A DNA stretch of 64,000 bases from contig NC_040021.1 of NCBI RefSeq assembly GCF_000972845.2, positions 12,490,908 through 12,554,907 on the forward strand, in the 5' to 3' direction. Below are positions 12,768 to 23,828 of this stretch, one piece after another. Under the pieces are notes generated by a model that was given only the letters and a program-made list of their open reading frames with translations, was not told the DNA's origin and made no database searches. Positions within the stretch are counted from its first letter, which is position 1, and every line of letters begins with the position of its first letter. Source of the DNA: Larimichthys crocea (lineage: Eukaryota; Chordata; Actinopteri; Sciaenidae). The position numbers and the translations under genes were made by a program.

Positions 12768-14099
12768 AAATAGAGTATATGTGTGTGTCCAGGAGAGGTG
12801 GTGCTTACAAAGGAAACTCATTTCTGCTCATTGTAGATTATAGTGGCAGGACCACATGCCCGTAGGAGCTGTAGCCAACGCCATTGCTGACAGTCTCATG
12901 ACACCTTGTGTGTAGGTGTTTGTGTTTGTGTGTGTGTGTGGGCCAGGGTACTACGACTGGAGTTAAAACAATCCATCTCATGTATATTCATCTTTTCCTG
13001 TATGACTTTAAGTCACACAAACACAAAGGTAACTATTGCATGGTAAACAAATCATACCACTGTACATTCACTAAAAGGCGATCAATCAGATACATGCGCT
13101 CCTGCCTCAGCACGTGGGAGTGTAAACACATAGAGGGGTCGACTGTTTGTGTTTGTCTTTTGTGTGTTTGTGTGGGAGAGTGTGTAAATCTACACAATCA
13201 TATCTCACCTCGTGAAAAAGCCTCCGTCCACTCTGCCTGTCACCAGTGGAAACAAAGAACAGGGACCGTTCTGTGTCGGCAACTGGAGAGCTGCAATCTC
13301 CAACCATCTGGAAGAGATACTCTGAAGAACTCTACGGGAAAAAAAAAAGAAAAGGAGAGAAATAAAATGTAGGTTTCTTTCCAATCTGGAGGTAGACAGA
13401 GAAAACATCCATAGAGAGATTCCATATAAACGGCAAGATGGCTATCTGCTCTGGGCAGTGGTGATGAAAGGAGAGGCGCGACTGCAGAGTGTAGATGACA
13501 TAAGTGTACTCACGCTTATCTTGCCAACACACTATGCAAGTATGTAATATATTATGCATGCAAGAGTGAGTCACGGGCTAAAATTTGATTTGCATTTCAT
13601 TTCAGTCACATTTTGTTTCTAGACACAACATCAGTGCAAAGTAAAATAACAGAGTGTGTATTAATCTCCCTGCAGACTCCTTTGTTTTGTTGCTACCTTG
13701 CACACAAACACACACCTGTCTCCAGCCCCTCCCTTCACCACACACACACACACACACACACACTGACAGACATGAGGGAACATGTAGATGTAGTGAAGCA
13801 TGTGGAAATCATTTACAAAGTACACGTGGGAACTGGTGGGCAGAGGCAACTCTAGTATTCAGATAGGCTGGGAACATGTTTGTCATGTCCTGCAGCAACA
13901 GTGCGCATGCGATATGGGTGCAGTTTGGGAGTATTTTTTTTTAGGATAGTGGAAATGTTTATAGCACATCAGAGCGCAATAAAAACTCGTGCTCCACTTG
14001 AGATATGCAGCCTGTTACCTCCTGACTGTTGCCTTGTACTTGCATGCACACACGCCGCTGATCATGTAGAGAATTCCACGGCTCTCTGACAACAAAAAC
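12766..14099. other. Intergenic, upstream flank of LRATD1
   Basis: No gene supported. It contains GT-rich stretches at about 12906-12950 and a (CA)n run at 13741-13762. Overlapping frames on both strands are short and low in complexity. Confidence 0.55.
13741..13762. repeat. (CA)n microsatellite
   Basis: Eleven CA units, about 0.5 kb upstream of the inferred LRATD1 promoter. Confidence 0.95.
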
Positions 14100-14315
14100 C
14101 ATGCCACGGTAACAGCCACCTATCGCCGCCAGCCGCCCAACGCGTACCTGATTGGATCCTCTGATTGACTGGCATACCCCACAGCTGTGCCCATTGGCTC
14201 TGCGGGTAATGGACGCGTGACTCTGCTCCAGTAAGACCCAACGAAGGCGGAGCGCACCGACTGAGGCGGAGCTCTCCTTGGTACTTAAATGGAGCTGATG
14301 CTGAAGGAAGTGAAA
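14100..14315 (+). promoter_or_regulatory. Inferred LRATD1 promoter
   Basis: GC content and CpG density rise sharply against the AT-rich flank. Visible elements are two inverted CCAAT boxes (ATTGG at 14151-14155 and 14193-14197), two ACGCGT words (14140-14145 and 14213-14218), two identical GC-box-like GGCGGAGC words 19 bp apart (14246-14253 and 14265-14272), and an E-box CAGCTG near 14182. There is no good TATA box; the closest is TACTTAAA at 14282. The start of transcription is therefore estimated at about 14300-14330 and not located exactly. Confidence 0.6.
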
Positions 14316-14484
14316 TACTAGCACGCACGACTGCCGGGGCGCCGGGTGCGCGGTGCGAAGAGTGACAGACAAGTGTGAGAAGAAAAGGGAGAGAAGAAGA
14401 GAAAGAAGGGAAGCAGAGGACGGTGCAGCCCTCTGTACTAATGGACCATAAGGATATTTAACCATTTGCCCGGGGAGCGCACAG
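14316..14484 (+). other. LRATD1 exon 1 (5' UTR), start approximate
   Basis: A purine-rich leader (runs of GAGAAGAAAAGGGAGAG type) ends at CGCACAG followed by GTATCC, an acceptable splice donor with GT at 14485. It contains a tiny upstream frame of six codons, ATG at 14441 to TAA at 14461. The left boundary is inferred from the promoter elements only. The exon assignment rests on pairing with the acceptor at 14952 and needs transcript data. Confidence 0.5.
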
Positions 14485-14952
14485 GTATCCTCTCTTCCTC
14501 CAGTTTCTTTTCATTTTTGCGCCGTGCGTAAAGACACAGGACTTGCCTTTATGCACAGTGATCTCTCTTTTCTCGCTCTTTAACAGCTGCAAACCTCTTT
14601 TTTCCCCCTATATTTTCCCCCTTTACTCGTTCCCCTTTTACGCATGGGAACCGCGGGCTCTTTTACATTCCAGTGGAATTAATGATTTGCTAATGGGTGT
14701 GAAGGGAGCAAGGGGCAGTGGATCATTGATTGTGTTAGTGTACTCTTTCGGCTCAATAACAAGAGAGAGCCTTTGCCCCTCTGTGTGGGTGACTGCTCAG
14801 AGGTGTTGAGTGCTTTCTTAGCTTGCTCTCTCATCTATTGAGCAAAGAGCTTTAAATGAAGCCAAGTGCATAAAGTGTCTTAAAAAGGTGTTTGTATTTT
14901 ACGCTACTGACACCTCTCTCTTCATCTCTCTCTCTCGCTCTATCCCTGTCAG
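14485..14952 (+). other. LRATD1 intron 1
   Basis: Begins GTATCC and ends in a long pyrimidine tract (TCTCTCTCTCGCTCTATCCC) followed by TGTCAG. The reading frame of the coding exon stays open back to 14888, so a naive call would extend the protein by 34 residues. Those residues come from the pyrimidine tract and are not expected to be protein. Alternative acceptors CAG at 14958-14960 and 14980-14982 would only shorten the 5' UTR. Confidence 0.6.
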
Positions 14953-14989
14953 ACACCGCAGTCCATGCCTCTGCCTTGCCAGGTCATTG

Positions 14990-15778
14990 ATGGGAAATCA
15001 ACTGGATCGGATCACCCACCTCAACTACAGCGAACTGCCCACGGGGGATCCGTCCGGGCTGGAGAAGGACGAGCTTCGGGTCGGCGTCGCCTACTTCTTC
15101 TCTGACGAAGAGGAGGAGGTGGACGACCGCACTCCGTCCGACTGCGGCTTCACCAAGGACCACAGCCCGGCCGAGGAGGGACCCTTCTCGGTCAGCGAGG
15201 TGGAGTACTCAGCCTTCTGCTCCCAGGAATGCATCTTCTCCAAGCTGCGGGAGAACGAGGACTTGAATGTGTACTCGGCCAAAACTTTGCTGACTATGTG
15301 CAAACCGGGGGACCTGCTGGAACTGGTGGCCACCGCGCAAGCCCCTCACTGGGCCATCTACGAGCAGGACGACCAGGTCATTCATCTGCACAAGGGCGAG
15401 ATCCGCAAGGACAGCCTGCTTGAGATCAGCAACGGCCGCCACGGGAGGATAGTCAACAATCGGTACCGGTACCGACCGCTTCCCCCTGACCTAGTGATGC
15501 AGAACGCAGCGGGACACCTGGGCCTGAGCAGCGAGGAGATATGCTGGACCAACTCGGAAAGTTTCGCAGCCTGGTGCCGCTTTGGGAAAAGGGAGTTCAA
15601 AGCCGGGGGAGAGGCGCACTCGGCGGAGCAGCAGTATTTCCTCAAAGTGCATCTGTCCGGCAGCGGGGTGCACACTCTGGTGTTTCGCAGCCTGGAGGAC
15701 ATGATACGGGAGAGGAGGCGAGTGGACGCCAGTGGAATTCTCAAAGAGCTGTCTTTGGTTAACGGGGGCAAGGAGTGA
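14990..15778 (+). CDS. LRATD1: LRAT domain-containing protein 1 (FAM84A)
   Basis: A 262-residue protein in one exon. The start MGNQLDRITHLNYSELPTGD is nearly identical to mammalian LRATD1 and differs from the MGNQVEKLTHLSY start of LRATD2, which fixes both the paralogue and the start codon. An acidic patch follows (residues 38-46, SDEEEEVDD). The LRAT-type domain spans about residues 75-205: HWAIY with H120, VIHLH with H132 and H134, YRYRP at 159-163, and WTNSESFAAWCRFGKREFK at 186-204. In active LRAT/HRASLS acyltransferases the last motif is NCEHF with a catalytic Cys. Here it is NSESF (S189), so the protein is probably not an acyltransferase, as in its mammalian relatives. It is about 30 residues shorter than the human protein as I recall it, mainly through loss of a proline/histidine-rich spacer around residues 50-70. 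There is no signal peptide or membrane segment. Its cellular role is poorly known; mammalian work links it to cell shape and motility. The start context is weak at -3 (T) but has G at +4. Confidence 0.96.
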   Translation: MGNQLDRITHLNYSELPTGDPSGLEKDELRVGVAYFFSDEEEEVDDRTPSDCGFTKDHSPAEEGPFSVSEVEYSAFCSQECIFSKLRENEDLNVYSAKTLLTMCKPGDLLELVATAQAPHWAIYEQDDQVIHLHKGEIRKDSLLEISNGRHGRIVNNRYRYRPLPPDLVMQNAAGHLGLSSEEICWTNSESFAAWCRFGKREFKAGGEAHSAEQQYFLKVHLSGSGVHTLVFRSLEDMIRERRRVDASGILKELSLVNGGKE

Positions 15779-16680
15779 TCAGGGATTCCGTTTGATATCC
15801 TCTCCTCCACCCCCTTCCCACCCCCACCCCCTCCGGCTGCCTCTTCTCGCCAAACGCGCACGGACGCACAGTTTTGCGCACACGCAAATGTACTCAGCAC
15901 ACACGCAACACAAGCACACGGACGCACGCACATGCAAGGACCTGTTGGCTTTGGACTGTCTTGTTTTGTTCCAGGATGGACCCCGGGCTGCGTCTGGACC
16001 ACATGCGCTCTGTGGAATTTCCATCAAATTGCAGAGTGTTAAAAAAAAAAAAATTGGGAGAGAGCGGCCATATAAACAGACAACGCCCCTTAAGATTAGA
16101 TTCGTGCTGAGTGGGACACACGACTTCTACCAAACATATTGCCCCGAACAGCGAAATCACCTTTACAAACCGCACATAGCGCACACGGCTCGGTTTGGTT
16201 TTGTTTAATTTCTCGGGATAATGGAATTGGCCCCTTCTCGGCATAGGGCGCCTGCTGCGGCAGACCAGACGGTGAGACCGGGAGAGGGAGAGATTGGGGG
16301 GCGGGAGTGGGAGATGAAAGATAGGATCTGGGATGGCTCACGAAAAGTCTCCCTTCTATTTTTTTACTGTTAGCTTTAAAACCGGGACTGACCATAACAC
16401 AGATCCAAGCCACTAATTCATAGACCTCTGACAGTCCTAGATGGCTACGCAGTTGCCTAAACAAAGCATTTGGCTTGTTCAAGCTCCCCTTTTTGCCATA
16501 ACAAGAGTATTGTCATTTTCACAATGCTGTCATCCTGCTCCACAGCACTGGATGTATGTGTAAATTGTATTCATATATTGATTTCAATTTGAGTCCCTTA
16601 TTTTTGTATTTAAGTTTAGTGGATTTAACCCTGATCTCTCTTTTTTTGATTCAAATAAATGGAGGTTGGAATATGAAAAT
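15779..16680 (+). other. LRATD1 3' UTR, end approximate
   Basis: About 0.9 kb follows the TGA stop, first C-rich and CA-rich (15805-15935), then with an A13 run at about 16040. It becomes AT-rich toward the poly(A) signal at 16654. No alternative earlier AATAAA was seen. Antisense frames across this region and the coding exon are shadows. Confidence 0.6.
16654..16659 (+). terminator. LRATD1 polyadenylation signal AATAAA
   Basis: A canonical AATAAA with a GT-rich stretch (GGAGGTGTTGTTTGGTC) starting about 35 nt downstream, the expected arrangement of signal, cleavage site and downstream element. Cleavage would be at about 16675-16690. Confidence 0.65.
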
Positions 16681-16689
16681 AATCACTTG

Positions 16690-17620
16690 GTCTAGGAGGT
16701 GTTGTTTGGTCACACAAACACATAATCTTTCACTTTCACTCTCTCACACATACACACACATGTACACACACACACACACACACACACAGGGATGAATGAA
16801 TTATTTATGTTCCAGTGCCTCCTGACCTGCCTCAAGCCAAATAGGCTTCATATATCTGCACAGTATTTGGAGGCAGTAAAATGGCTATCTGCATCAAACC
16901 TATAAAGGCTTTATGAAAAATCCATATGGGATCTGGAAGCTACAGTATACTATTGGCTACAGGGTCAGTGGGAACATACAGTATTTGGCCCCAGGCTGTT
17001 TTTCTATGTGTGTGTTTTATCCTGTTGGTATTTACACATTCACAAACATGTTGATCTCTCGATTAATATTTCCTTCTTCACAGACTTAACGTGGCTCCTT
17101 AATAGTATATTACATCTGCATTGTGAACAAGATGTCCTCCGCTTATTGTGAGGTGACACATCGTGTTGTTATGGCACCTGTGTTATGTTAGTCTGCAGTG
17201 GCTTTATCTCTGGATTGATGTTTTTTACTCCTCTGCTATGAGAGTCAGACAGTATGTTCTGTTTCTCTTTTGATGTGTAGTATCAATGAAAGTGGGATCA
17301 ATCACCACGGTAGTCCAAAGATGTCAGTCTACCATCTCTGTATGTTTGCTTAATTGACTCTGAAAGGACCAGAGAGTGGATTTATGGGAAGGTTCTGCTG
17401 TAATGTCTGTCTTTTGTTCTGCCCGTCTGTCTGCTACACCTGTGATTCATTTATGGTTGTGTTCGAGAAGACGAAGAGGCTGTCGAAATATATAATAGTG
17501 CTACTTCAGAGCTTGTCTGGTTGAATTCTCACTCTCCGGTGAGTCTCGTGATTTTTGCAGTTGATTTGGCTAAATCCAACTGGAGAGGAACGGCAGACAA
17601 AGAGTTTGTGTGTGTGCATG

Positions 17621-17623
<3 letters not shown>
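16690..17623. other. Intergenic, 3' flank of LRATD1
   Basis: No gene seen. Contains a (CA)n run at about 16764-16788. Confidence 0.6.
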
Positions 17624-17668
<45 letters not shown>

Positions 17669-17685
17669 TGTGTGTGTGTGTGTGT
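17624..17685. repeat. Compound (GA)n-(TG)n microsatellite
   Basis: About 43 bp of GA pass directly into about 19 bp of TG. Confidence 0.97.
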
Positions 17686-18369
17686 TGACAGTGCAGATGT
17701 TCTCTCACCACTCAGACATATTTCATGTCGAAATATAGACTAATAAGCCTGTGAAATTAGTAAATGTGCCTTGAGGAGATTTTTCTCCAGCTATTGACGC
17801 AAATGCTTTATTCTGTTGGCTTTGCTGTGAATGTATTGACACATTTCTTCTCTTGTTTACTCATTTTCCTCTCATTCTCTTTAGCGTCTGTTGGCTTCTG
17901 TTTCTTCAGTCTTGCTGTGTATTGCTTTACTCCCCTCACCTTTGTTTCTCGTTGTTTCACCAAAGCCAAAAATAACCATTTCCATTCTTTTTCTGCCTGC
18001 ACAGCAAAACCACACTGGCGTCAAATTCTGATGCGATACCTGCTTTAATTTGGGGAAAAAATGGCAAAAATGGAAAATATTATTTCAAACTGATGTTTGC
18101 CAACAAACACCTACTCTAGGTTGGATTTAGTTAACATGCTTTTGCTGTTGGTCTAGCCCTTTGTGTTACCCACTGATGACTGCTCAGTACATTTATAACA
18201 GGCTGCATGTCGACCCAGGTGTGCATGTGTGTGAATGCGTCAGACATCCCCTGTGAGTTTGAAGAACCAGGGTACTGGGGCAGCCAGTGTTAAGAGATTG
18301 TATGTGTGTTTGTGGTCTGTGACTAATAGGCCTCTGAGCAAGATTTACTAGCGTGTGTGTGTGTATGGC

Positions 18370-18371
<2 letters not shown>

Positions 18372-18413
<42 letters not shown>
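18372..18413. repeat. (TG)n microsatellite
   Basis: About 21 perfect TG units, preceded by an interrupted GT stretch from 18352. Confidence 0.97.
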
Positions 18414-18415
<2 letters not shown>

Positions 18416-18572
18416 CCAGGCAGATAATGCACACCACATTGTTAGCTTGAGGAGATCCTTCTGCCATCTGACATGACATTGTATGTGATTGTGTCTATGT
18501 ACCATGTATGTGTATGTGTGACTGGGTGAAAGTGTGAGACCTAACTACCAAAACTGTGGGTGTCAGATTGTA

Positions 18573-18598
18573 TATATATTTATATATATATATATATC
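18573..18598. repeat. (TA)n array
   Basis: TA repeated with a single TTT interruption, about 26 bp. Confidence 0.9.
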
Positions 18599-18916
18599 TG
18601 CCATATGCTGTGTGCATGTATATTCATGAAGGTCTGCATCTTTGTATCCATCAGCGACAGTGTGAAAGTAAATGCTGTTACTAGGGAAACTCCAGCCACC
18701 GTCGTACTGTATATCCACTGAGGTCTTGTGTCTGCATGCATGTGTGTCACTGTGCAAACCCTTCACAGTTTAAAGCCAGCCTGTTAGCCTTAATAGCTTC
18801 TCATGTAAGACAAACATATAACAGCCAAACCTCTCGTTTTCTCTCACACACTGAGTACCAGCTATTGCTCCTTTGTGCAGTGGCATGAGTGTATTCGATT
18901 CATGCTGTGGTTCATC

Positions 18917-18919
<3 letters not shown>

Positions 18920-18962
<43 letters not shown>

Positions 18963-18966
18963 GTGC
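18920..18966. repeat. (TG)n microsatellite
   Basis: About 23 TG units with one C near the right end. Confidence 0.97.
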
Positions 18967-20924
18967 ATCTGGACAAAGCGGATCCCAGCTTGCCTGCTGC
19001 CAGCTAAATCACTGGTCTCAGAGGAGATGTTCTAGGGAGGAGGGAACAAGGCAGAATATCCTGTCAGTGTGATGCCTTTAAGAGGATCTCCCTCTAATCT
19101 AGACACTGGTATGGACTCCCAGTAGACACAAATATCTTGTTTTACTCTTCCACCATTCTTTAGGAGAGCCGCTTTGCTCAACAACATATACTACACAGCT
19201 GGTGATGTAAATGAGGCGGTAGTAAATAGGTTACATGCTGTTAAAACATTGGTAACTGTGGTTTCCTCTAAACATCTGTTGTAAAATGTGTGCACACATC
19301 ACACGCAGTATTTTTATGTTTGAACCAGCACCTTCAGACTGACATTTAAAACTGATTACACGCTGCTACACATTTGTAATTTGAATTACATGGCCAGCTG
19401 GATGTGCTTATCAATGCCTTCAAAGCATTGTATTCATGCAAGACTGATTAAACCTGTAATATGGTGGTATGAACATGAAGAGTCACTTGGACAGTGATAG
19501 TTCAAGCTGTGGTCTGGGCACTTAAAACCTGTAAGCATCCAGGTCTTTCAACATTATTTAATCAGTGAAATAACTTCAAGTCCTTGGACACTGTAATGTC
19601 TTAAAGGATACGTTTATTTCCCACAAAAAATAGCAATGAATTCATCCTGCTAACATGTATTGCCTGTTTATCCAAAGCCTATTATGGCCATGCATTATTG
19701 AACAAAATCTATTAAAAACACACCACTGAGCCGCATCACTGCACTGGGTGACATGTTACTTTATTAAGAAGAACGTGAGCACTGTAGTTTATTTTGACTC
19801 AGTCTCAACATCCCGCTTTTGTAAATATTCACTCGAGCAACAAATGCACTATTTACTCCTGTCTGAGTAATATTTTCTGAAACCAACAGTGCCCAGACGA
19901 AATTACTCAGCCTTTTTTAAATGAAAGTTTATATTTGCGACCTGTTTTTAAAGATTTACGACTTTTCTAAGGACTAATGGGCTTGCAGCTGTGAGCCACA
20001 TGCAGAGTAAGGGGATTTGAGAAGTATTAAGAGTCAGACTAACTTTGTTTTGGTCTTTTCATGGGATTTGTTGACGATAACAGAAATATAGAAAATCACC
20101 AGCTTTATCCTCACAATTCTTTAAACAGAGAAGGAGCCAGGAATGCTAGACACTGTCAATCACCATATGTGGTAACAACATTTCAGTCAGCTGACCTTCA
20201 TCAGGTCTTCCATGAGTGGATGGATGTTACCTCAGGTAAGATTCAGCCTCCTGTACCTTATAAAGATCAACTACAAACAGTTAAAACAGTTGAAACTCTA
20301 ACTTTAGTTTTAAGGGATAATGATTAAGTAGCAAAACTGTTGTGTTATGTTTGTGTTTGTGTGTTTGCTCAATGTGGTGTGTGTATTCTTAAGTTTTCTT
20401 ACTCTTAACAATGCAAGACTTTAAGGAAAAAGGGGAATCCCTGCTCTGTAGTGACGTGTGGTAATAGTTTTGTCTTGGAGTGCAGCACATAGAACATCCT
20501 CCCACAAGTATACCAGCTCTTTTTACATTAGCACCGGGAACATGCAAAGACTAGCTGTGCCCCGCCCAGCTTTAAGTACTGTACAACAGGTGGAGTAACC
20601 GTCATTCAAATAAGCACCTCTGTTTAAACAAGATCCTTTGTCTGCACCTACCTCTGTAGATTAAGTGCTACTAAAACCCGTTTGCTCAATTCAAATTTAG
20701 CACTGTATCACAGTTTGGATGAAATGTGCGAACAAGGACAAACTATGTTGTGTATCAAAGGTAATTTGGAGAGTTTCTGCAATGCATCTTTTTTTGTACA
20801 TTGTTTTGTACCTGAAGCAAGGTAATAGATAGTGGTGGAAGAAGTATCCAAAGTAAAAGTAGAAACACTGGATTTTGAACGCACAAGCACATTACCAGTA
20901 AACATCATTCAAAAGTTAGCTTAA

Positions 20925-21250
20925 GAGGTCCAGTGTGTAAAATATAGGGGCCTCTATTGGCATAATATGATTGCAATGGAATAAAATATGCAGTGTGTAA
21001 TCATCTGAGAATCATTATTTGTTTGTTACCTTCGAATGAAACATCATCAAACAGTGCAGGTCCTCGTCTACAGATTTTGCCATGTTGAACCATTATGTTT
21101 CTACAGTAGCCCATAATGTAAAAACTAAAAACTGGCTCTAGATAGGACCTTTTTTTCAGGAGTTTGGTGGCCACTGTAGTTTTTCCCATGCCAAGGAAGG
21201 AAAGTTTGAGGTGACTACAGTGCTGGTGCTGCTAAATTCTACACATGGAG
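20925..21250 (-). mobile_element. TTAA-flanked inverted-repeat element, copy 1
   Basis: The left end AGGTCCAGTGTGTAAAATAT is preceded by TTAA (20921-20924) plus one G. The inner part has GCCATGTTGAACCATTATGT and TTCTACAGTAGCCC, the reverse of the core of the copy at 49383. The right end GCTAAATTCTACACATGGA is a decayed inverted copy of the left end. The right TTAA is lost. No coding capacity. Confidence 0.65.
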
Positions 21251-22874
21251 TATTAGGACAGAAGTTTTAGCAACAAAATGTTCCTAAATGTTGCAACTGG
21301 TCGAGGTGGAGTTAATTGTAACTGCTCCTTAATACTCTTGGGTAGTTTAGTCTGCAACAATGCGTATTTACTCAGCTGAAAGTAACTATAGCTGTTGAAT
21401 AAACATAGTGGGGTAAAAAAACATATATGGCTTTTTATAAGTGTAGCTCTTAAAATCACACTTTATGAAGTCAATACTTTTACTATAGCTATAAGTTCTT
21501 TGTATGGCAATGTGTTTTGCTAAAATCTTAAAGGTCAGTGGCTAAAAAAACAGCTTTAGATGATAAACCCTAACTGTACCATTTCCTACAGCCCATAAAT
21601 TTTCTATTCTGAGGGCAGGTTTTCCCACATTTGACTGTGCTTCACTGAGTTTAGAGACTGAATGGCCTCAGGATATGTACTCTGCCACAGCTGCACCGCT
21701 CAGTCCTCTCCACCTCCGCCTGGAGACAGTGACTGCTAAATGTCAGCATGATATTGTCAACATCCTCTTAAAATGTTTCATTTATTTGGCTGAACAGTTT
21801 TACAAACATTACCTTAGCTTACCCTGAACACCAGAGATGAAGATGTTTGATTGCTTTGTTGAAAGGGTAAAAGATAAAGAATCATCCAACACAGGATTCA
21901 GATATATTGAGGATGACGTTTGAAATATGAAATTTAAATTGGGAAAGAATCTCATTTTCCACTTCTTTGACAGCCGTAGGTCTCATTCAAACATTTGGTA
22001 AATGTCTCAACACATTTGCTCTTTCTTTCATTGTTTGACAAAGCTGTTCTCTTTCCCTTAAATGTGCTCCATTTAACAGCTTTTCTTTTTCCATAATAAA
22101 GTGTATAGGCATCATTTCCTAAACACATTTGCACATAACAATGAGTAATTTGGCAATGACAAAATATGCAAAGTGAATTCCTAGAAAACCATTCTTAACA
22201 AGAGAATGTGGTTTGAATTCATTTCATTCATATTATGCTTTAGCCTCCATGTGGAAGTCATGAATAGCAGGGTTTCTGTGCCTGGCTCAAAGACACTCCA
22301 GCAGATCTATCAGCAGGTGAGACGCAGGGTTGACTGGTTAAAGGACAAATATTGTACCCATCAGTCCACCCTGCAGCTCTGACTGTTTTATGTGTGTGGC
22401 CGCGTCCTCTTCTTCGTCACTTCCTAATGAGTGAGAAGAGAAATTGCCTCCAGGCTGTGGCCCAGTGCAATCACAGTTTGATTAATGGGAAGGACCTAAC
22501 ATAGCCCCATCATTCCGTCTCTGTGGTTTTAACCCTTTTTAAAAAGTCACAGGAAAAGGTTACTGTAAATGTCATTATGAACATTTCACAACCTTCCTGG
22601 CTGTCTTGCTCTGAATAACCCACTGTTAAATGTCATTCTCTTAACATTTTGTCATGTTATACTCCAGAGTGTTTCCCCAGTAAAGGTTTATATTTTGCCA
22701 TTTCATAATGTTAGTCTTTACGCTCGAAAAAATTTCTCTTGCATCTTTTACAATTGCACACTGTTGAATAATGCCCTCAGTGAATTCATGTTCACAGGAG
22801 GAGTTTAAACATCCTTGATTTTTTTTTGTCTCTCTTTCAGTCTCACACTGCAGAGGTTCATGTGAGGGTGTTTG

Positions 22875-22878
<4 letters not shown>
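21251..22878. other. Intergenic, no gene seen
   Basis: Non-coding DNA without a clear repeat or exon. Confidence 0.6.

Positions 22879-22912
<34 letters not shown>
22879..22912. repeat. (CT)n microsatellite
   Basis: About 17 perfect CT units. Confidence 0.96.
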
Positions 22913-22915
<3 letters not shown>

Positions 22916-23105
22916 GATAAGAACATAAGAGTGCAGCTAAAAAACAAGCATGTGGTCACTTGACTGTCAGTGTGTGGTCTGCTAAAGCTATTTAAGAGGT
23001 GAGAGGCTGGTAAATAAGCATGAATCTCACCCGGACCGGCAGCGTGCATGTGCATATTTTTGACCATGGGTTATTCTCAGCTCATTACAGCAACATTTGT
23101 GTGCT

Positions 23106-23540
23106 CAGGCTGGGCAATAAAAAAGTAATATCTCAATATTTTGAAGACAACGTACTGTAGAGTTCAATATTTATTCACTTTCTCTATAATACATTTATAA
23201 AAGGATTTTTGGAAAAGAACAACAGTCACTCAGACTATAACAGCAACACAGTACAGAGTGAGTGTGTGACCTCGACTGGAAAGTCTGGCTATTTAGCAAA
23301 AAGAGAAATGGCTGAAATTGTAGCTAATGATTATTATTTCCTCAGTACAGACTTAGTGATCTCAGTCACAATCTGACTTTGATACACTCTGATTACTCAT
23401 CATAACCATCTCCAGCCTTAATTTAGGTCATGAATTTGGAAAACAGATTACAGAAAGTAACAGTTCTGTGGTTAAAGCTCAAAGACGTTTCCTTCATTGT
23501 AAATAATGCATTTAAAAACGCTCGAGGATGAAATAAACAC
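23106..23540. mobile_element. Possible dispersed repeat
   Basis: The opening GGCTGGGCAATA, then ATATCTCAATATTTTGAAGA and CATAACCATCTCCAGCCTTA, recall a teleost repeat that starts with GCTGGGCGATAT. I cannot see terminal repeats, and the boundaries are guesses. Confidence 0.3.
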
Positions 23541-23780
23541 CTTTAATAAACACTATCAAAGTCAGCCATGCTCATCAGTAAGCAGCAACAGGTTTACAGA
23601 TGAGGAGACTGAGAATAAATGATAGATTTCTTGTCAATAACACCGCTGACACTCCTCTATTAATGCTGTTAAACGAGCCAAATGAAATCCTCAGTGTGAA
23701 GCAACCTCCACACACCACGCACTACACCGATTTCTAGGGGGGAGTTAATGAGTGTTACTTTAACACAAAATGAACATTGG

Positions 23781-23782
<2 letters not shown>

Positions 23783-23824
<42 letters not shown>
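23783..23824. repeat. (CA)n microsatellite
   Basis: About 20 perfect CA units ending in an A run. Confidence 0.97.

Positions 23825-23828
<4 letters not shown>

Larger units (their letters stand above)
17686..20924. other. Intergenic with several GT arrays, no gene seen
   Basis: Holds the (TG)n arrays at 18372 and 18920 and the TA-rich array at 18573. The rest has only short frames. No recognisable exon or repeat with clear ends. Confidence 0.55.

Noticed and set aside
13959..14465. 168-codon frame antisense to the LRATD1 promoter
   Set aside because: GC-rich promoter DNA keeps a frame open by chance. No recognisable domain.
14888..14989. 34-residue N-terminal extension of LRATD1
   Set aside because: The frame is open, but the bases are a splice-acceptor pyrimidine tract, and MGNQLDRITH is the conserved family start.
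15382..16002. 206-codon frame antisense to LRATD1
   Set aside because: GC-rich shadow of the coding exon and 3' UTR with no domain and low-complexity glycine and cysteine runs.
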